Below, piece by piece: positions 18,295-27,598 of a stretch of DNA of 64,000 nt (its first letter is position 1; the number at the start of each line of letters is the position of its first letter). Below the pieces are notes generated by a model that was not told the origin of the DNA, ran no database searches, and was given only the letters and a program-made list of their open reading frames with translations. This DNA comes from Syntrophobacter sp963666995 (lineage in GTDB: Bacteria; Desulfobacterota; Syntrophobacteria; Syntrophobacterales; Syntrophobacteraceae), in NCBI GenBank assembly GCA_963666995.1, contig OY762941.1, positions 1,302,001 through 1,366,000 on the forward strand, in the 5' to 3' direction. The position numbers were made by a program, and so were the translations under genes.

Positions 18295-18790
18295 TTTCCC
18301 GCCGCCAAACGTTTCAAGCGCTCGATCCCGGACCGGGTGATTTCCTTTGTTTCTATCGCCCGGACCATTTCGCCGGTCATTATCACTGCCGATAACGCCC
18401 TGTCTGCCGGCGAGCTTCCGGCATGTCTCCTCTAACCGGCCGCATTCGGGAACCATCGGAAAACGCAGCTCGAACGGCTCCCCAGGAATATAATCCCGCA
18501 GATGCCGGACGGCCTCCCGACGATCACCCGCAAAAATAAAGAATCGGCATCGATTGTTCAGGAAATATCCAGGCTATTCTCAAGTGCTTCAATTCGGCCG
18601 CAAAAGTCAACTGATAAAGCAGCACGAGTCCCTCGACGCTCGCCCTCTTCGCATCACCGGGCGATCCTCATGTTTTTCCACAACAACCGACCTGAGTTTC
18701 CCGTGGTCCCGGTCCGTTCCCAGCCAATTCCCATCGGGGCCGATCACCTCGAACCGAATCAGCAGATGGAGAGGGAGGTCCACATTCCTC
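18295..18790 (-). pseudogene. Decayed fragment of a second hrpA helicase gene
   Basis: This stretch aligns by eye with 21040-21705 inside the intact hrpA downstream, same strand, at roughly 75-85% identity in blocks. Shared landmarks include CGGACCGGGTGATTTCC, a run around AATATAATCC, AAAGTCAACTGATAAAGCAG, GTCCCTCGACGCTCGCC and CCCATCGGGGCCG. About 170 bp of hrpA (near 21415-21582) is missing, and frameshifts and stops break the frame. It covers roughly HrpA residues 959-1181 only. It is a paralogous fossil, not a functional gene. Confidence 0.88.
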
Positions 18791-19021
18791 TGCGGCTCTG
18801 CGGCGAATCCGGTTTTTCCTCAGTCCTCAGCACCGCGCCTCGGGCTACATGGGGTTTGCCCTTAAAATACTCGCTTTCCCCGAACGACATTACAACAATA
18901 TTAATTTGTTTATAAATTTTTTCATGGTATCAAGAATACAGTTGCTTGATCGATTTTTTCCTTCGGGTGGCGTCAAGGAACGGAAAGTCGAGGGTTTCGG
19001 AAAGGTGGGCGGTGTTTCATA

Positions 19022-19110
19022 GCCCGAGGAGGCAGGTGGGCGAACGCCTGTCCTCAAACTGAAGCCCTCTGGAGGAGGAGGCTTCGGAGTCCCGGGGCCT
19101 TTTCAATCAC
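19022..19110 (+). other. Structured 5' region of the secreted-protein gene
   Basis: Two hairpins can be drawn: one with GAGG/CCTC and CAGG/CCTG pairings within about 19025-19054, and one with GAAGCC (about 19061) pairing with GGCTTC (about 19081). They precede the gene that starts at 19168. I compared it mentally with GEMM (c-di-GMP or cGAMP) riboswitches; the conserved GGGACGCAAAGCC core is absent. No class is assigned. Confidence 0.3.
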
Positions 19111-19167
19111 GCAGGGCCGCCGGTCCTGCCTAACTAACGCACATCACTTGCCTTGAAAGGAGGAGCT

Positions 19168-19626
19168 ATGTCTAACTTGCACAAAATCGGTATTGGAGCT
19201 TTTCTTATTTTGTGTCTGGCTCTCATGCCCATGGTTGCCGCGGCGGAAGACCTCAACCAGGGGGATGGAACGTCCCTGACGGATGCCGTGGGACTTCCGG
19301 CAAATCTGGGTCAGGTTGTCTGCACGGCCGACGTCAATTCGGACGGGACTATCGCGGGCGGTCTTCATGCAGCCAAAGCCAAGTCGCTACGCGTCGGTCC
19401 GGGGGAATATCAGGTTGGTTTTAACAAGCCGTGCCTGGATATAAGGGCAGCAAACGGCTATGCGCGCTGGCTGCAGGTCGACACATTGTCCATCGGCACC
19501 ATAAGCGGCGGTGTTTCCTGCACCACTGCCGACCGATACAACGTGCCGAGTGCCGTATGGGTCTCTTGCACCGATTCCACCGGCACCCTGGTTGATACTT
19601 CCTTTTTCCTTTTTATAGCTCATTAG
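19168..19626 (+). CDS. Small secreted protein of unknown function
   Basis: 152 residues with a clear Sec signal peptide: LHKIGIGAFLILCLALMPMV followed by AAAEDLNQ, cleavage likely after the AAA. The mature part is about 125 residues, low in charge and beta-like, with four cysteines (QVVCTAD, KPCLDIRA, GVSCTTA, WVSCTDS) that could form two disulfides in the periplasm. The ATG at 19168 has a perfect AAAGGAGG 4 nt upstream, so expression should be strong. It stands alone between the hrpA relic and the Nudix gene. I do not recognise a family. Confidence 0.75.
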   Translation: MSNLHKIGIGAFLILCLALMPMVAAAEDLNQGDGTSLTDAVGLPANLGQVVCTADVNSDGTIAGGLHAAKAKSLRVGPGEYQVGFNKPCLDIRAANGYARWLQVDTLSIGTISGGVSCTTADRYNVPSAVWVSCTDSTGTLVDTSFFLFIAH

Positions 19627-19646
19627 GACCTTGCGATCTGAAATGG

Positions 19647-19673
19647 GGCAGCCCGGCCTCGATCAGGGCTGCC
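19647..19673 (+). terminator. Possible terminator after the secreted-protein gene
   Basis: Arms GGCAGCCC (19647-19654) and GGGCTGCC (19666-19673) with an 11-nt loop, 20 bp past the stop codon. There is only TT after the stem rather than a T run, so intrinsic termination would be weak. Confidence 0.4.
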
Positions 19674-19789
19674 TTCCGTCAAAAGCTTCTTTCATACAAA
19701 CAAAGCCCGGCATCCGATTTCATTGCCCGCTCGAACATCCGGGACCGCTTCAATTGTTACTTCGGGCAGTTCCCTTCAGGCATTTCCCT

Positions 19790-20668
19790 TCACTTCAGAC
19801 ATTTATCCGTCGCGCCCTTCACGTAGCCGTCATCAACATTGCCGAGCACCACCGGGAGCGTCCCCAGGTCGGGGGGATAAAACCCGAAAATGATTTCGAC
19901 CAGCAGGGTGACGATCCTGTAGGTGACTCCCCACAGCAGTTCGGTGCGGTCCCCCGACTGGTAGAGAAAACATGGAAAGTCATGTTTGGGGCCGTTGAAC
20001 CTCCATGTGAGGTGAGGCGGGACATTCAGACGGTAACAGGCGTAGTGCATGGGATTGAGCAGCGAACGCAGCGGAATGGATACGACACTTTCCACTTCCC
20101 AGCTCAGAGCGAAGGTCTTCTGCCGTGATATCCATGCGACCATGGGATGGATCACGCGGCGGAAGAGGACGAGGCACTGTGACGGCAGCGGCCCCAGGAA
20201 TTTCGTGGCAAGAGGGTTCAGGCGCATCTCCTCCCAGCATTCCCTGAGACCGGTTGCGAACAGAAGGGACATGAGCCTCGCTTCGTCCGGCTGTTCCTTC
20301 CGAAAACTCTGCCAGTGCGGCCACCGCGACAGCGGCGTGAAAGGCAGCGACAACAACCTGGCCAGGTAGGGATCGAGACGCCGCTCCACGGCCCCTCCCG
20401 GACAGCACAGGTCGCCCGGCTGTTTCACGCTCTGCGAACGTTTGTTGAGGATGACGCAGACTTCAGGGGACTTCCCGTTCCCAGCCGCCTGCCTGCCCAG
20501 CAGGACCAGGACGCTCGACGCCTGTACCTTCCCGCTGCAGGACTCACTGTCAAAGAGCGATTCGCATCCGCGTCGTTCATACAACAGATCCATGATCCGG
20601 AACTGAAGCGCACGCGGGTCATCGAGCAGATTCATATCTAAAGGACGGCTCCCTTCCACGATTTCCAT
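19790..20668 (-). CDS. Nudix hydrolase, CoA-pyrophosphatase-like
   Basis: 292-residue Nudix-fold protein. The region QPGDLCCPGGAVE followed by GLRECWEEMRLNP matches the G-x5-E-x7-REUxEExGU box with the long insertion between GG and RE seen in the CoA-type family (NUDT7/YeaB-like), where it cleaves CoA or its derivatives. Here the insert (about 45 residues, DPYLARLLSLPF...) is longer than usual, and the Nudix E after GG is present. It overlaps the 3' end of hrpA by 31 bp when started at 20668; an alternative ATG at 20635 would avoid most of that. Substrate is a family-level inference. Confidence 0.7.
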   Translation of the reverse strand: MEIVEGSRPLDMNLLDDPRALQFRIMDLLYERRGCESLFDSESCSGKVQASSVLVLLGRQAAGNGKSPEVCVILNKRSQSVKQPGDLCCPGGAVERRLDPYLARLLSLPFTPLSRWPHWQSFRKEQPDEARLMSLLFATGLRECWEEMRLNPLATKFLGPLPSQCLVLFRRVIHPMVAWISRQKTFALSWEVESVVSIPLRSLLNPMHYACYRLNVPPHLTWRFNGPKHDFPCFLYQSGDRTELLWGVTYRIVTLLVEIIFGFYPPDLGTLPVVLGNVDDGYVKGATDKCLK

Positions 20669-23600
20669 TCCCGCAATTTTTCGTCAAGGCGTCTGGGAGA
20701 TACCCGAAAACGGGTCCTGATTTCGGGAGCAAATAGACTGATCCTGTATTCTTCAATCATAAAACGGAATTCATCCAGGAGCGAAACCTCCGGTTCACCG
20801 AGATCTGTCCGAGGGTATCGCATCAGCTCCTTTAAGGCGGCGCGGTAAGGCTCGAACGGTTCCGCCTTCATCCGGTCTTTTTCCGGGGCCGCGTAAGCTC
20901 TTTCCGCTCTGATCCTGAGCGCCCTGAGATAGCGGGGCAATTCCCTCACGAGTTCCCGCCTGAAGTGCTGGAGGAAATTCCCCGGCATGAGTTCGTCAAG
21001 TTCCGACGCGATGAGTTCCAGGCGCTCTCTTACCGCACGATTGCCCGCCGCCGAACGTTCGAAGCGTTTGATCTCGGACCGGGTGATTTCCCTCTCTTCG
21101 ATCGCCTCGACCACTTCACAGGTCATCTCATTTCCGATGACACCCAGTTTGCCCTCGAGCTTATGGACCGTCTCCATAAACCGGCTGCGTTCCGGGACCA
21201 CCGGCAAATGCAGTTCGAACAATCCCCTTAGAATATAATCCTGCAAATGACGGACGGCTTCCTGACAATCACCCATAAAATAGAGCATCGGCATCAATCG
21301 TTCGGGAAATATCCAGGCCTTTTTCAAGTGCTTCAGCTCGGCTGCGAAAGTCAACTGATAAAGCAGCAGGAGTCCCTCGACGCTCGCCTTCTTCGCGTCA
21401 TCCGGCGATTCGAAAAGCCGGACGGCAACCGTTTTCCCTTCGGCCGCAAGCCCCGGATATGCAAAACGCATGAGACCCAGGGCATCCTTTCCGATTTCTA
21501 TTCCGGGCGGCAGGTCGCCGAAGTCCCACGAGGATATCCCTTCCCTCTCCCAGGCATCTTTCGCGTTGTTCCAGAGACGGTCTTCATGTTTTCCCACCAC
21601 AACGGACTTGAGTTTCCGAAGGTCCCGGCCCGTTCCAAGCGGGTTCCCATCGGGGCCGGTCACTTCAAACCGCATCAACAGATGTAAAGGGAGGTCCACG
21701 TTGAGCCACTGATCAGAAGGCACCCTCACCGAGAAAGCCTCCTCGACGCAGCGGCTCAATTCCCTGAAGAAATCCCCTTCTCCCGCCCGAAGGCACTCGG
21801 CGACCCTTCCGGCCGCATCCGCAACGGGAACCAGCTTTCTGCGAAGGCTCTTGGGGAGGCCCTTGAGGAGAACCGTCACCTTTTCCTCGATCATCCCCGG
21901 CACGAGCCAGTCGAAAGGCTCATGGGAAAGCCGGGAAAGCGCGTGGACCGGGACGGTCACGGTTATCCCGTCGTCTTCCTCGCCCGGAAGAAACGTATAG
22001 CGCAACGGCAGTTCGACCTCTCCCAGCCGAAGCACGTCCGGAAACCGTTCGAACGCTCCGAAGTCGGGCTCGACCTCGAGCAGATCCGACTCGGTCATCC
22101 GCAGGAAGTCGTCACCGCCCCTGTCCTTTATGAGCCTGCCGAGAGTCCGCAAATCCGACAGCACGGGCAGGCGTTCCGCATAAAAGCCGTAGATGGTTTC
22201 CTCATCGACCAGGAGTCCCCGCCTCCGGGTCTTGCTCTCCAGGTCTTCGATCTGGCGGATGAGATCCGTGTTGTGCTGAAAAAAGCCGTAAGTCCCGGGA
22301 AGGTCTCCCTCGACCAGGGCCGACCGGATGAAGATGTCCCTCGCCTCTTCCGGGTGTACGCTTGCATAGTTTATCTTTCTGCGCTCGACGATCGGAAGCC
22401 CGTAAAGGGTCACCCGCTCGAAGGCGGCGACCTGTCCCCGATTCTTTTCCCAATGGGGTTCAAAATACGATGCGCGGCACAGGTGGCCGCCGAGCCGTTC
22501 AAGCCATTCGGGTTCGATATTGGCCGCGATTCGCGCATAAAGCCGTGAAGTCTGCACGATTTCCGCGGCAGTGATCCACGCCCCGCCCTTGTTGAAGAGT
22601 CCGGAACCGGGAAAGAGCATCACCTGGCGGTTCTTTGCCCCCAGGTAGAGGTTCTTCTCCCTGCGCATGGCGATGTTGCTGAGGTAGCCGGAGACGATCG
22701 CACGATGAACGGCCTCATAGCCCGCCGGAGCGGAATTTGCCTCAAAGCCTCCGATTTCTTCCAGGATATTGCCGATTTCCTCGTGGATGTCTTTCCATTC
22801 CTTCATCCGCCGGTAGGAGAGAAAGTGCTCCCGGCAGAACTTCCTCAGTTGAGTCTGACTGCGCGGGGTGTAACGCACCCCCTGGTCCTGACCGCCGGAC
22901 GGCAAGGTCCCGTTCTCCGGGGGCGACGACCCCTCCGCACTGCCCGATGGGTCTTCATCCATTCGGGGCGGCTCTCCCCCGGTCCCGGGAACCTCCGCGG
23001 GACTCTCCCTCGGCCAGCACAGGTTCCACAGTTTGAGCAGCCCCGTGAAATCCGACCGGGGGTTCCGGAAAACGGCATGGGCCTGGTCCGCCTGAGCTTC
23101 CTTATCGAGCGGCCTTTCGCGGGGATCCTGAACGCTCAGGGCAGCCGCAAGAACGATCATCTCGCTCACCGCTCCCTCCTCCCTTGCCTGGAGCAGCATC
23201 CGGGACAATCGCGGGTCGAGTGGGAGCCGCGCCATGGTCCTTCCCACTCCGGTCAGCCTGCGGTGATCGTCCACCGCCCCCAGTTCCTTCAGCACGGCAA
23301 AGCCGTCCTTTACGGCGGACGGGGAAGGAGGATCCAGGAAGGGGAATTCCTGAATGTTTCCCAACCGGAGGAAGAGCATTTTCAGGATGACTTCCGCAAG
23401 ATTGGACCTCAGTATTTCCGGGGCCGTGTACAAAGGCCGGCCGAGGTAGTCCTCTTCCGAATAGAGCCGGATGCACACCCCGGCCTCCACCCTGCCGCAG
23501 CGGCCCTTGCGCTGGTCTGCGCTCGCCTGTGACACGCGGGCCACGGGAAGGCTCTGCGTCCTCGAACGGGTATTGTACCGGGCGATTCGGGCAAGACCCG

Positions 23601-24582
23601 TGTCGACGACGTACCTGATCCGGGGAATGGTGATGGACGTCTCGGCCACATTGGTCGCCACGACGATTTTTTCTTCGGTCGTGGGCTGAAAAATACGCTT
23701 CTGGTCGCCGGACGCCATTTTCCCGAATAGAGGCATGGCGATTGTATTGAAGTAGCGCTTTTCCTCCAGCCGCTGCACCATCTCCCGGATATCACTCTCC
23801 GTCGGCATGAATACGAGGATATCGCCGCGGCGGGCATGCGTTCCGCCCTTTTTCAGTTCGTCAACGGCCGTTATCGCCTGGTCCACGTACGAGACGTCCT
23901 CTCCCTCGCCGTCCCCAGATCCCTCGACCTCAATGGGCCGATACCGGACATCCACCGGGTAGGTGCGGCCGGACACCTCGACGATCGGGGCGTCGTGGAA
24001 AGCACGGGAAAATTTCTCGGGGTCGATGGTGGCTGACGTGATGATGACTTTCAGATCGGGCCGGGAAGGCAGGACCCTCCGGATGAGGCCGAGCAGAAAA
24101 TCGATGTTCAGGGTCCGCTCGTGCGCCTCGTCGATGATGAGCGTGTCGTAAGCCCGGAAGAGGCGGTCCGATTGGGCTTCGGCCAGGAGGATTCCATCGG
24201 TCATGAATTTGATTCGGGTGGTTGCCCTGGTCCGATCCTGAAAGCGGATCTTGTATCCGACCCATCGCCGGCCCTCCGGCCCCAATTCTTCGGACACACG
24301 ATCGGCCAGGGTAACGGCGGCGATACGCCGGGGCTGCGTGCAGCCGATCATGCGCCGGACGCCGCGTCCTGCTTCGAGGCACATTTTGGGTATCTGGGTG
24401 CTCTTTCCCGATCCGGTCTCACCGGTGATGACAATGACCTGGTTGTCTCCGATGGCCCGAAGTATGGCCTCCTTCCTGTCGGTAATAGGAAGCTCGGCCG
24501 GATAGTTCAGGAAACGGAGAAAATCCCGATTGCCGGATTGAGAATTTTTGAAAGTTCGTGGAGCGGACTCGGATCGGTTCAT
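20638..24582 (-). CDS. hrpA: ATP-dependent DEAH-box RNA helicase HrpA
   Basis: Large (1314-residue) RNA helicase, the size of E. coli HrpA, which acts on mRNA and stalled ribosomes. In order: Walker A GETGSGKSTQIPK (about 53-65), DEAH in IIDEAHERTLN, the SATID motif III, helicase C domain with VATNVAETSITIP and the arginine-finger block around QRKGRCGRVEAG, the HA2/OB region, and the long DUF3418 C-terminal half specific to HrpA. I chose the ATG at 24582 (MNRSESAP) because the upstream 40 codons are unsupported; AGGGATTT precedes it. Part of its C-terminal half is duplicated as a fossil at 18295-18790. Confidence 0.93.
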   Translation of the reverse strand: MNRSESAPRTFKNSQSGNRDFLRFLNYPAELPITDRKEAILRAIGDNQVIVITGETGSGKSTQIPKMCLEAGRGVRRMIGCTQPRRIAAVTLADRVSEELGPEGRRWVGYKIRFQDRTRATTRIKFMTDGILLAEAQSDRLFRAYDTLIIDEAHERTLNIDFLLGLIRRVLPSRPDLKVIITSATIDPEKFSRAFHDAPIVEVSGRTYPVDVRYRPIEVEGSGDGEGEDVSYVDQAITAVDELKKGGTHARRGDILVFMPTESDIREMVQRLEEKRYFNTIAMPLFGKMASGDQKRIFQPTTEEKIVVATNVAETSITIPRIRYVVDTGLARIARYNTRSRTQSLPVARVSQASADQRKGRCGRVEAGVCIRLYSEEDYLGRPLYTAPEILRSNLAEVILKMLFLRLGNIQEFPFLDPPSPSAVKDGFAVLKELGAVDDHRRLTGVGRTMARLPLDPRLSRMLLQAREEGAVSEMIVLAAALSVQDPRERPLDKEAQADQAHAVFRNPRSDFTGLLKLWNLCWPRESPAEVPGTGGEPPRMDEDPSGSAEGSSPPENGTLPSGGQDQGVRYTPRSQTQLRKFCREHFLSYRRMKEWKDIHEEIGNILEEIGGFEANSAPAGYEAVHRAIVSGYLSNIAMRREKNLYLGAKNRQVMLFPGSGLFNKGGAWITAAEIVQTSRLYARIAANIEPEWLERLGGHLCRASYFEPHWEKNRGQVAAFERVTLYGLPIVERRKINYASVHPEEARDIFIRSALVEGDLPGTYGFFQHNTDLIRQIEDLESKTRRRGLLVDEETIYGFYAERLPVLSDLRTLGRLIKDRGGDDFLRMTESDLLEVEPDFGAFERFPDVLRLGEVELPLRYTFLPGEEDDGITVTVPVHALSRLSHEPFDWLVPGMIEEKVTVLLKGLPKSLRRKLVPVADAAGRVAECLRAGEGDFFRELSRCVEEAFSVRVPSDQWLNVDLPLHLLMRFEVTGPDGNPLGTGRDLRKLKSVVVGKHEDRLWNNAKDAWEREGISSWDFGDLPPGIEIGKDALGLMRFAYPGLAAEGKTVAVRLFESPDDAKKASVEGLLLLYQLTFAAELKHLKKAWIFPERLMPMLYFMGDCQEAVRHLQDYILRGLFELHLPVVPERSRFMETVHKLEGKLGVIGNEMTCEVVEAIEEREITRSEIKRFERSAAGNRAVRERLELIASELDELMPGNFLQHFRRELVRELPRYLRALRIRAERAYAAPEKDRMKAEPFEPYRAALKELMRYPRTDLGEPEVSLLDEFRFMIEEYRISLFAPEIRTRFRVSPRRLDEKLREWKSWKGAVL

Positions 24583-24702
24583 AAATCCCTGAATCCCTGA
24601 ATGTCCCCTTTCCGTAAACACTGTGGCCTGGATACACCGCCGTTCGTTAATGCACCGCTGTTCGACCGGCTCGGCGGAATTCCTGAATTTCCAGATGGAC
24701 AC

Positions 24703-24990
24703 CGGGCCAAAAAGGTCTTCATGGTGATCCCGAGCCGCGCCTCGGCCGGAATTCCCCTGCGCCCAAAGCCGGGCCGACCGGATTATAACATGGTCCGCAA
24801 CGGCCGCGGTCAGGGGCGGTCAGGCGAATTCTTGCCGGGGGAATGCATGCGGATCCAGGCGGAATGATCCCGGCACTTGTGAGTGATCTTTACAAATCCC
24901 TTACCTTGTGTCAATTGTCTCAAGAATTGTCCCGAGTGGAAGTGAAGTGATCGAATGTTGTGGCGAGGCCATCGACAGACCGGAGGAACT
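24703..24990. other. Divergent promoter region hrpA / phosphorylase
   Basis: About 400 bp between the hrpA start (24582) and the phosphorylase start (24991). No coding frame is supported. I see no obvious palindromic repeat of the three interspersed families here. The AT-richer part near 24880-24955 is the likeliest promoter for the rightward gene. Confidence 0.35.
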
Positions 24991-25812
24991 ATGGAACCTT
25001 ATTTTCAGAACGTACAGGAGGCTGCGTCGTTTATCAGCTCCAGGATCGGCTGCACACCGAGAATCGGACTCATCCTCGGAACGGGCCTCGGAGGCACCGT
25101 GGATGCAATGGAAGAAGCAACCAGCCTGCCCTATCACGACATCCCTCATTACCCTCCGAGCACGGTCGAAGGGCATAAGGGCAGGCTCATCTGCGGGAAA
25201 TGGATGGGAAAGCCGGTGGTGGTCATGCAAGGGCGCTGCCACCTCTACGAAGGCTATTCACCACAGCAGGTAACGTTTCCAATCCGGGTGATACGGTCCC
25301 TGGGCGCGGAAATCCTTATTGTTTGCAGCGCCGCGGGAGGGCTCGATCCGCAGTTCAAGGCGGGCGAACTCATGGTCATCTCCGATCACATCAACCTGAC
25401 GGGACACAATCCGCTCGCCGGGCCGAATGTGGACGAATGGGGTCCGCGGTTTCCGGATATGACTCAACCCTACAGCAGACGGCTCCAGGCGCTTGCCGTC
25501 ACTACGGCGATTTCTCAAAAGCTGTTCATCCACAGAGGGGTATACGCCGGAGTTCTGGGTCCCAGCCTGGAAACGGCGGCTGAAACGCGCTTTCTGAGGG
25601 CAATCGGCGCCGATGCCGTCGGGATGTCCACCATCATGGAAGTTATCGCGGCAATCCACGCGGGTCTCGAAGTCCTCGGAATTTCAGCCATAACCAATGT
25701 CAATCTTCCCGACAACTACCAGCCGGCCCATATCGAGGATATTATCGCCGTGGCTGAAAAGACGGGCACAAAGCTCATGCAGTTGCTGGCGGAAGTGATC
25801 CGGCTACTGTGA
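24991..25812 (+). CDS. Purine nucleoside phosphorylase (PNP/MTAP family)
   Basis: Phosphorolysis of purine nucleosides to free base and ribose-1-phosphate. The 273-residue protein has ILGTGLGG (phosphate loop), the GRCHLYEGYSPQQVTFPIRV block, CSAAGGLDPQF, and VGMSTIMEV in place of the VGMST(V/T)PE motif of trimeric PNPs. The ATG at 24991 is preceded by GGAGG; the upstream in-frame ATG at 24955 lacks a site. Two deaminases of the MTA/SAH/adenosine type follow, so the group probably salvages purines from nucleosides and methylthioadenosine. Confidence 0.92.
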   Translation: MEPYFQNVQEAASFISSRIGCTPRIGLILGTGLGGTVDAMEEATSLPYHDIPHYPPSTVEGHKGRLICGKWMGKPVVVMQGRCHLYEGYSPQQVTFPIRVIRSLGAEILIVCSAAGGLDPQFKAGELMVISDHINLTGHNPLAGPNVDEWGPRFPDMTQPYSRRLQALAVTTAISQKLFIHRGVYAGVLGPSLETAAETRFLRAIGADAVGMSTIMEVIAAIHAGLEVLGISAITNVNLPDNYQPAHIEDIIAVAEKTGTKLMQLLAEVIRLL

Positions 25813-25997
25813 CCGGCAGTGGGCGGCGGACGATTCGCCGCGGTACCGTGCAGAGAGATTCTGCAAATAGAAAGGCGCGGGGTAAACCGTTGAGGCCATG
25901 GCGGAGGGCGACCCCGGGGTAGCCGCGGGGAGGAGCCACGCTCTATTCTCCTCCCCTTGCGGGAGGGGCGGCGGGAGCTGAAAAAGAATCTTCACCG

Positions 25998-26129
25998 GGG
26001 TAGCCCGGATACTTGTTATCCGGGCGCGAAGCGCAGGAGGTCCAAAGGACAGGCTCCGGAATCGCTGTGGCTGATTTGCCTGCCCCTCTTGTCCTTGCGG
26101 ACCCGGACAACGAGTTGTCCGGGCCACCC
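25998..26129. repeat. Interspersed double-hairpin repeat, family A, copy 2
   Basis: Same organisation as the copy at 5932-6064: left stem CCCGGATAac...TATCCGGG, then GCGC-GAA-GCGC and an AGGAGG in place of AAGAGG, and a right arm with the perfect palindrome CCCGGACAAC-ga-GTTGTCCGGG ending in CCACCC. It lies between the phosphorylase and the first amidohydrolase, in a 440-bp gap that also contains G/C-rich simple sequence (26130-26155) and no gene. Confidence 0.8.
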
Positions 26130-26254
26130 GGCGGGAGGGGCGAGGGGAGGGGGAAAGATCCTTCGAATCAGCCCCCTGTCTTCGTCTCCCTGTTGTATGA
26201 GACCGAATTCGCCGTTTCCACTATTACTTAAACTCTTCACCTACGGAATTTGCC

Positions 26255-27598
26255 ATGAAAGAAACCGATCCCTTTGAGCAGCAGACACCTTCCGAAGCGG
26301 ACATCCTGCTCGTAAACGGCATGGTGCTCACCCTGAATCCCAATGGCGATCTTTTCCACCCGGGGGCCGTCGCTATCCGGGACGGCAGGATATCGGCCGT
26401 CGGTCCATCCGGTTCCCTCGAATCGAAGTTCAAGCCGGCCAAAACGCTCGACGTCGAAGGCTGCCTCGTGCTGCCCGGCCTTGTCAATTCTCATACGCAC
26501 GCCGCAATGACGATCTTCCGCGGCCTGGCCGACGATCTTCCCCTCATGGAATGGCTGCAGGGGCACATATTCCCGGCGGAAGCGAAGTTGACCGAAGAAT
26601 GGGTTTACTGGGGGACCCTGCTCGCCTGCGCTGAAATGATCCTTTCCGGGACCACCACTTTCTGCGACATGTACCTCTTCGAGCACAAGGTGGCCGAAGC
26701 GGCAAAAGCCGCCGGCATGCGCGCCCTGGTCGGAGAAGTCCTCTACGACTTTCCTTCCCCCAACTACGGCCCGATCGAAAACGGGCTTCGCTTCACCGAA
26801 TCGCTGATCCGCGAATGGGCGGGCGATCCCCTGGTTCGGATCGCCGTGGAGCCGCACGCTCCATACACCTGTTCGCCTCCGGTTCTTGAGCGCTGCAACG
26901 AAATCGCCCTCCGAAACCAGGTGCGTTTCGTTATCCATCTTTCCGAAAATGACGCCGAGGTGCGGCAGATCCTCGACCGCTACGGACACAGGCCCGTCGC
27001 ACACCTCGACAGTCTCGGGATCCTGGGGCCTCACGTCATCGCCGATCATTGCGTCGCGGTGGACGACCACGACATGGAACTGCTTTCGGCAACACGGACC
27101 CACGTGGCGCACAACCCCGAAAGCAATATGAAGCTCGCATCGGGCATCTCGCCCGTTCCGCGGCTGCTCGAACTGGGAGTAAACGTCGCCCTGGGAACGG
27201 ACGGCTGCGCCAGCAACAACAACCTGGACCTTTTCGGTGAGATGGATTCCTGCGCCAAGCTCCACAAGGTGGCGACCCTCGATCCCACCGCGCTTCCGGC
27301 GGAAACCGTTTTGAAAATGACCGTGGGAAACGGGGCCGCGGCGCTCGGAATGGACGGCGAAATCGGCCGGATCGCACCCGGCTTCCTTGCCGATCTCATT
27401 GTCGTCGATCTTCGAAAGCCTCACCTTGTCCCGCTCTACAACCCGGTCAGCCACCTGGTTTATGCCGCCCGGAGCTCGGACGTGAGGCACAGCATCATTC
27501 ACGGGCGGCTGGTCATGGAAGACAGGAAGGTGCTCACTTTCGACGTAAACGAGGTCATGGAACGTGTCCGCGAATTCGCAAAAAAAATCAGGCCCTGA
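26255..27598 (+). CDS. mtaD: Amidohydrolase, 5'-methylthioadenosine/S-adenosylhomocysteine deaminase type
   Basis: Metal-dependent deaminase of the ATZ/TRZ-MtaD family, 447 residues, converting MTA or SAH (or adenosine analogues) to the inosyl form. It shows the metal-binding HxH in NSHTHAAMT, the later His in VEPHAPYT, the His in FVIHLSEN, and the metal Asp in LGTDGCASNNNLD, where most members have LGTDSAASN. It is the first of two adjacent paralogs; its 3' end overlaps the start of the next by 35 bp. Together with the upstream phosphorylase it forms a salvage route for S-adenosylmethionine by-products. Confidence 0.85.
   Translation: MKETDPFEQQTPSEADILLVNGMVLTLNPNGDLFHPGAVAIRDGRISAVGPSGSLESKFKPAKTLDVEGCLVLPGLVNSHTHAAMTIFRGLADDLPLMEWLQGHIFPAEAKLTEEWVYWGTLLACAEMILSGTTTFCDMYLFEHKVAEAAKAAGMRALVGEVLYDFPSPNYGPIENGLRFTESLIREWAGDPLVRIAVEPHAPYTCSPPVLERCNEIALRNQVRFVIHLSENDAEVRQILDRYGHRPVAHLDSLGILGPHVIADHCVAVDDHDMELLSATRTHVAHNPESNMKLASGISPVPRLLELGVNVALGTDGCASNNNLDLFGEMDSCAKLHKVATLDPTALPAETVLKMTVGNGAAALGMDGEIGRIAPGFLADLIVVDLRKPHLVPLYNPVSHLVYAARSSDVRHSIIHGRLVMEDRKVLTFDVNEVMERVREFAKKIRP

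Noticed and set aside
19022..19110. c-di-GMP or cGAMP (GEMM) riboswitch before the secreted-protein gene
   Set aside because: Hairpins are present, but the conserved GGGACGCAAAGCC core is missing.
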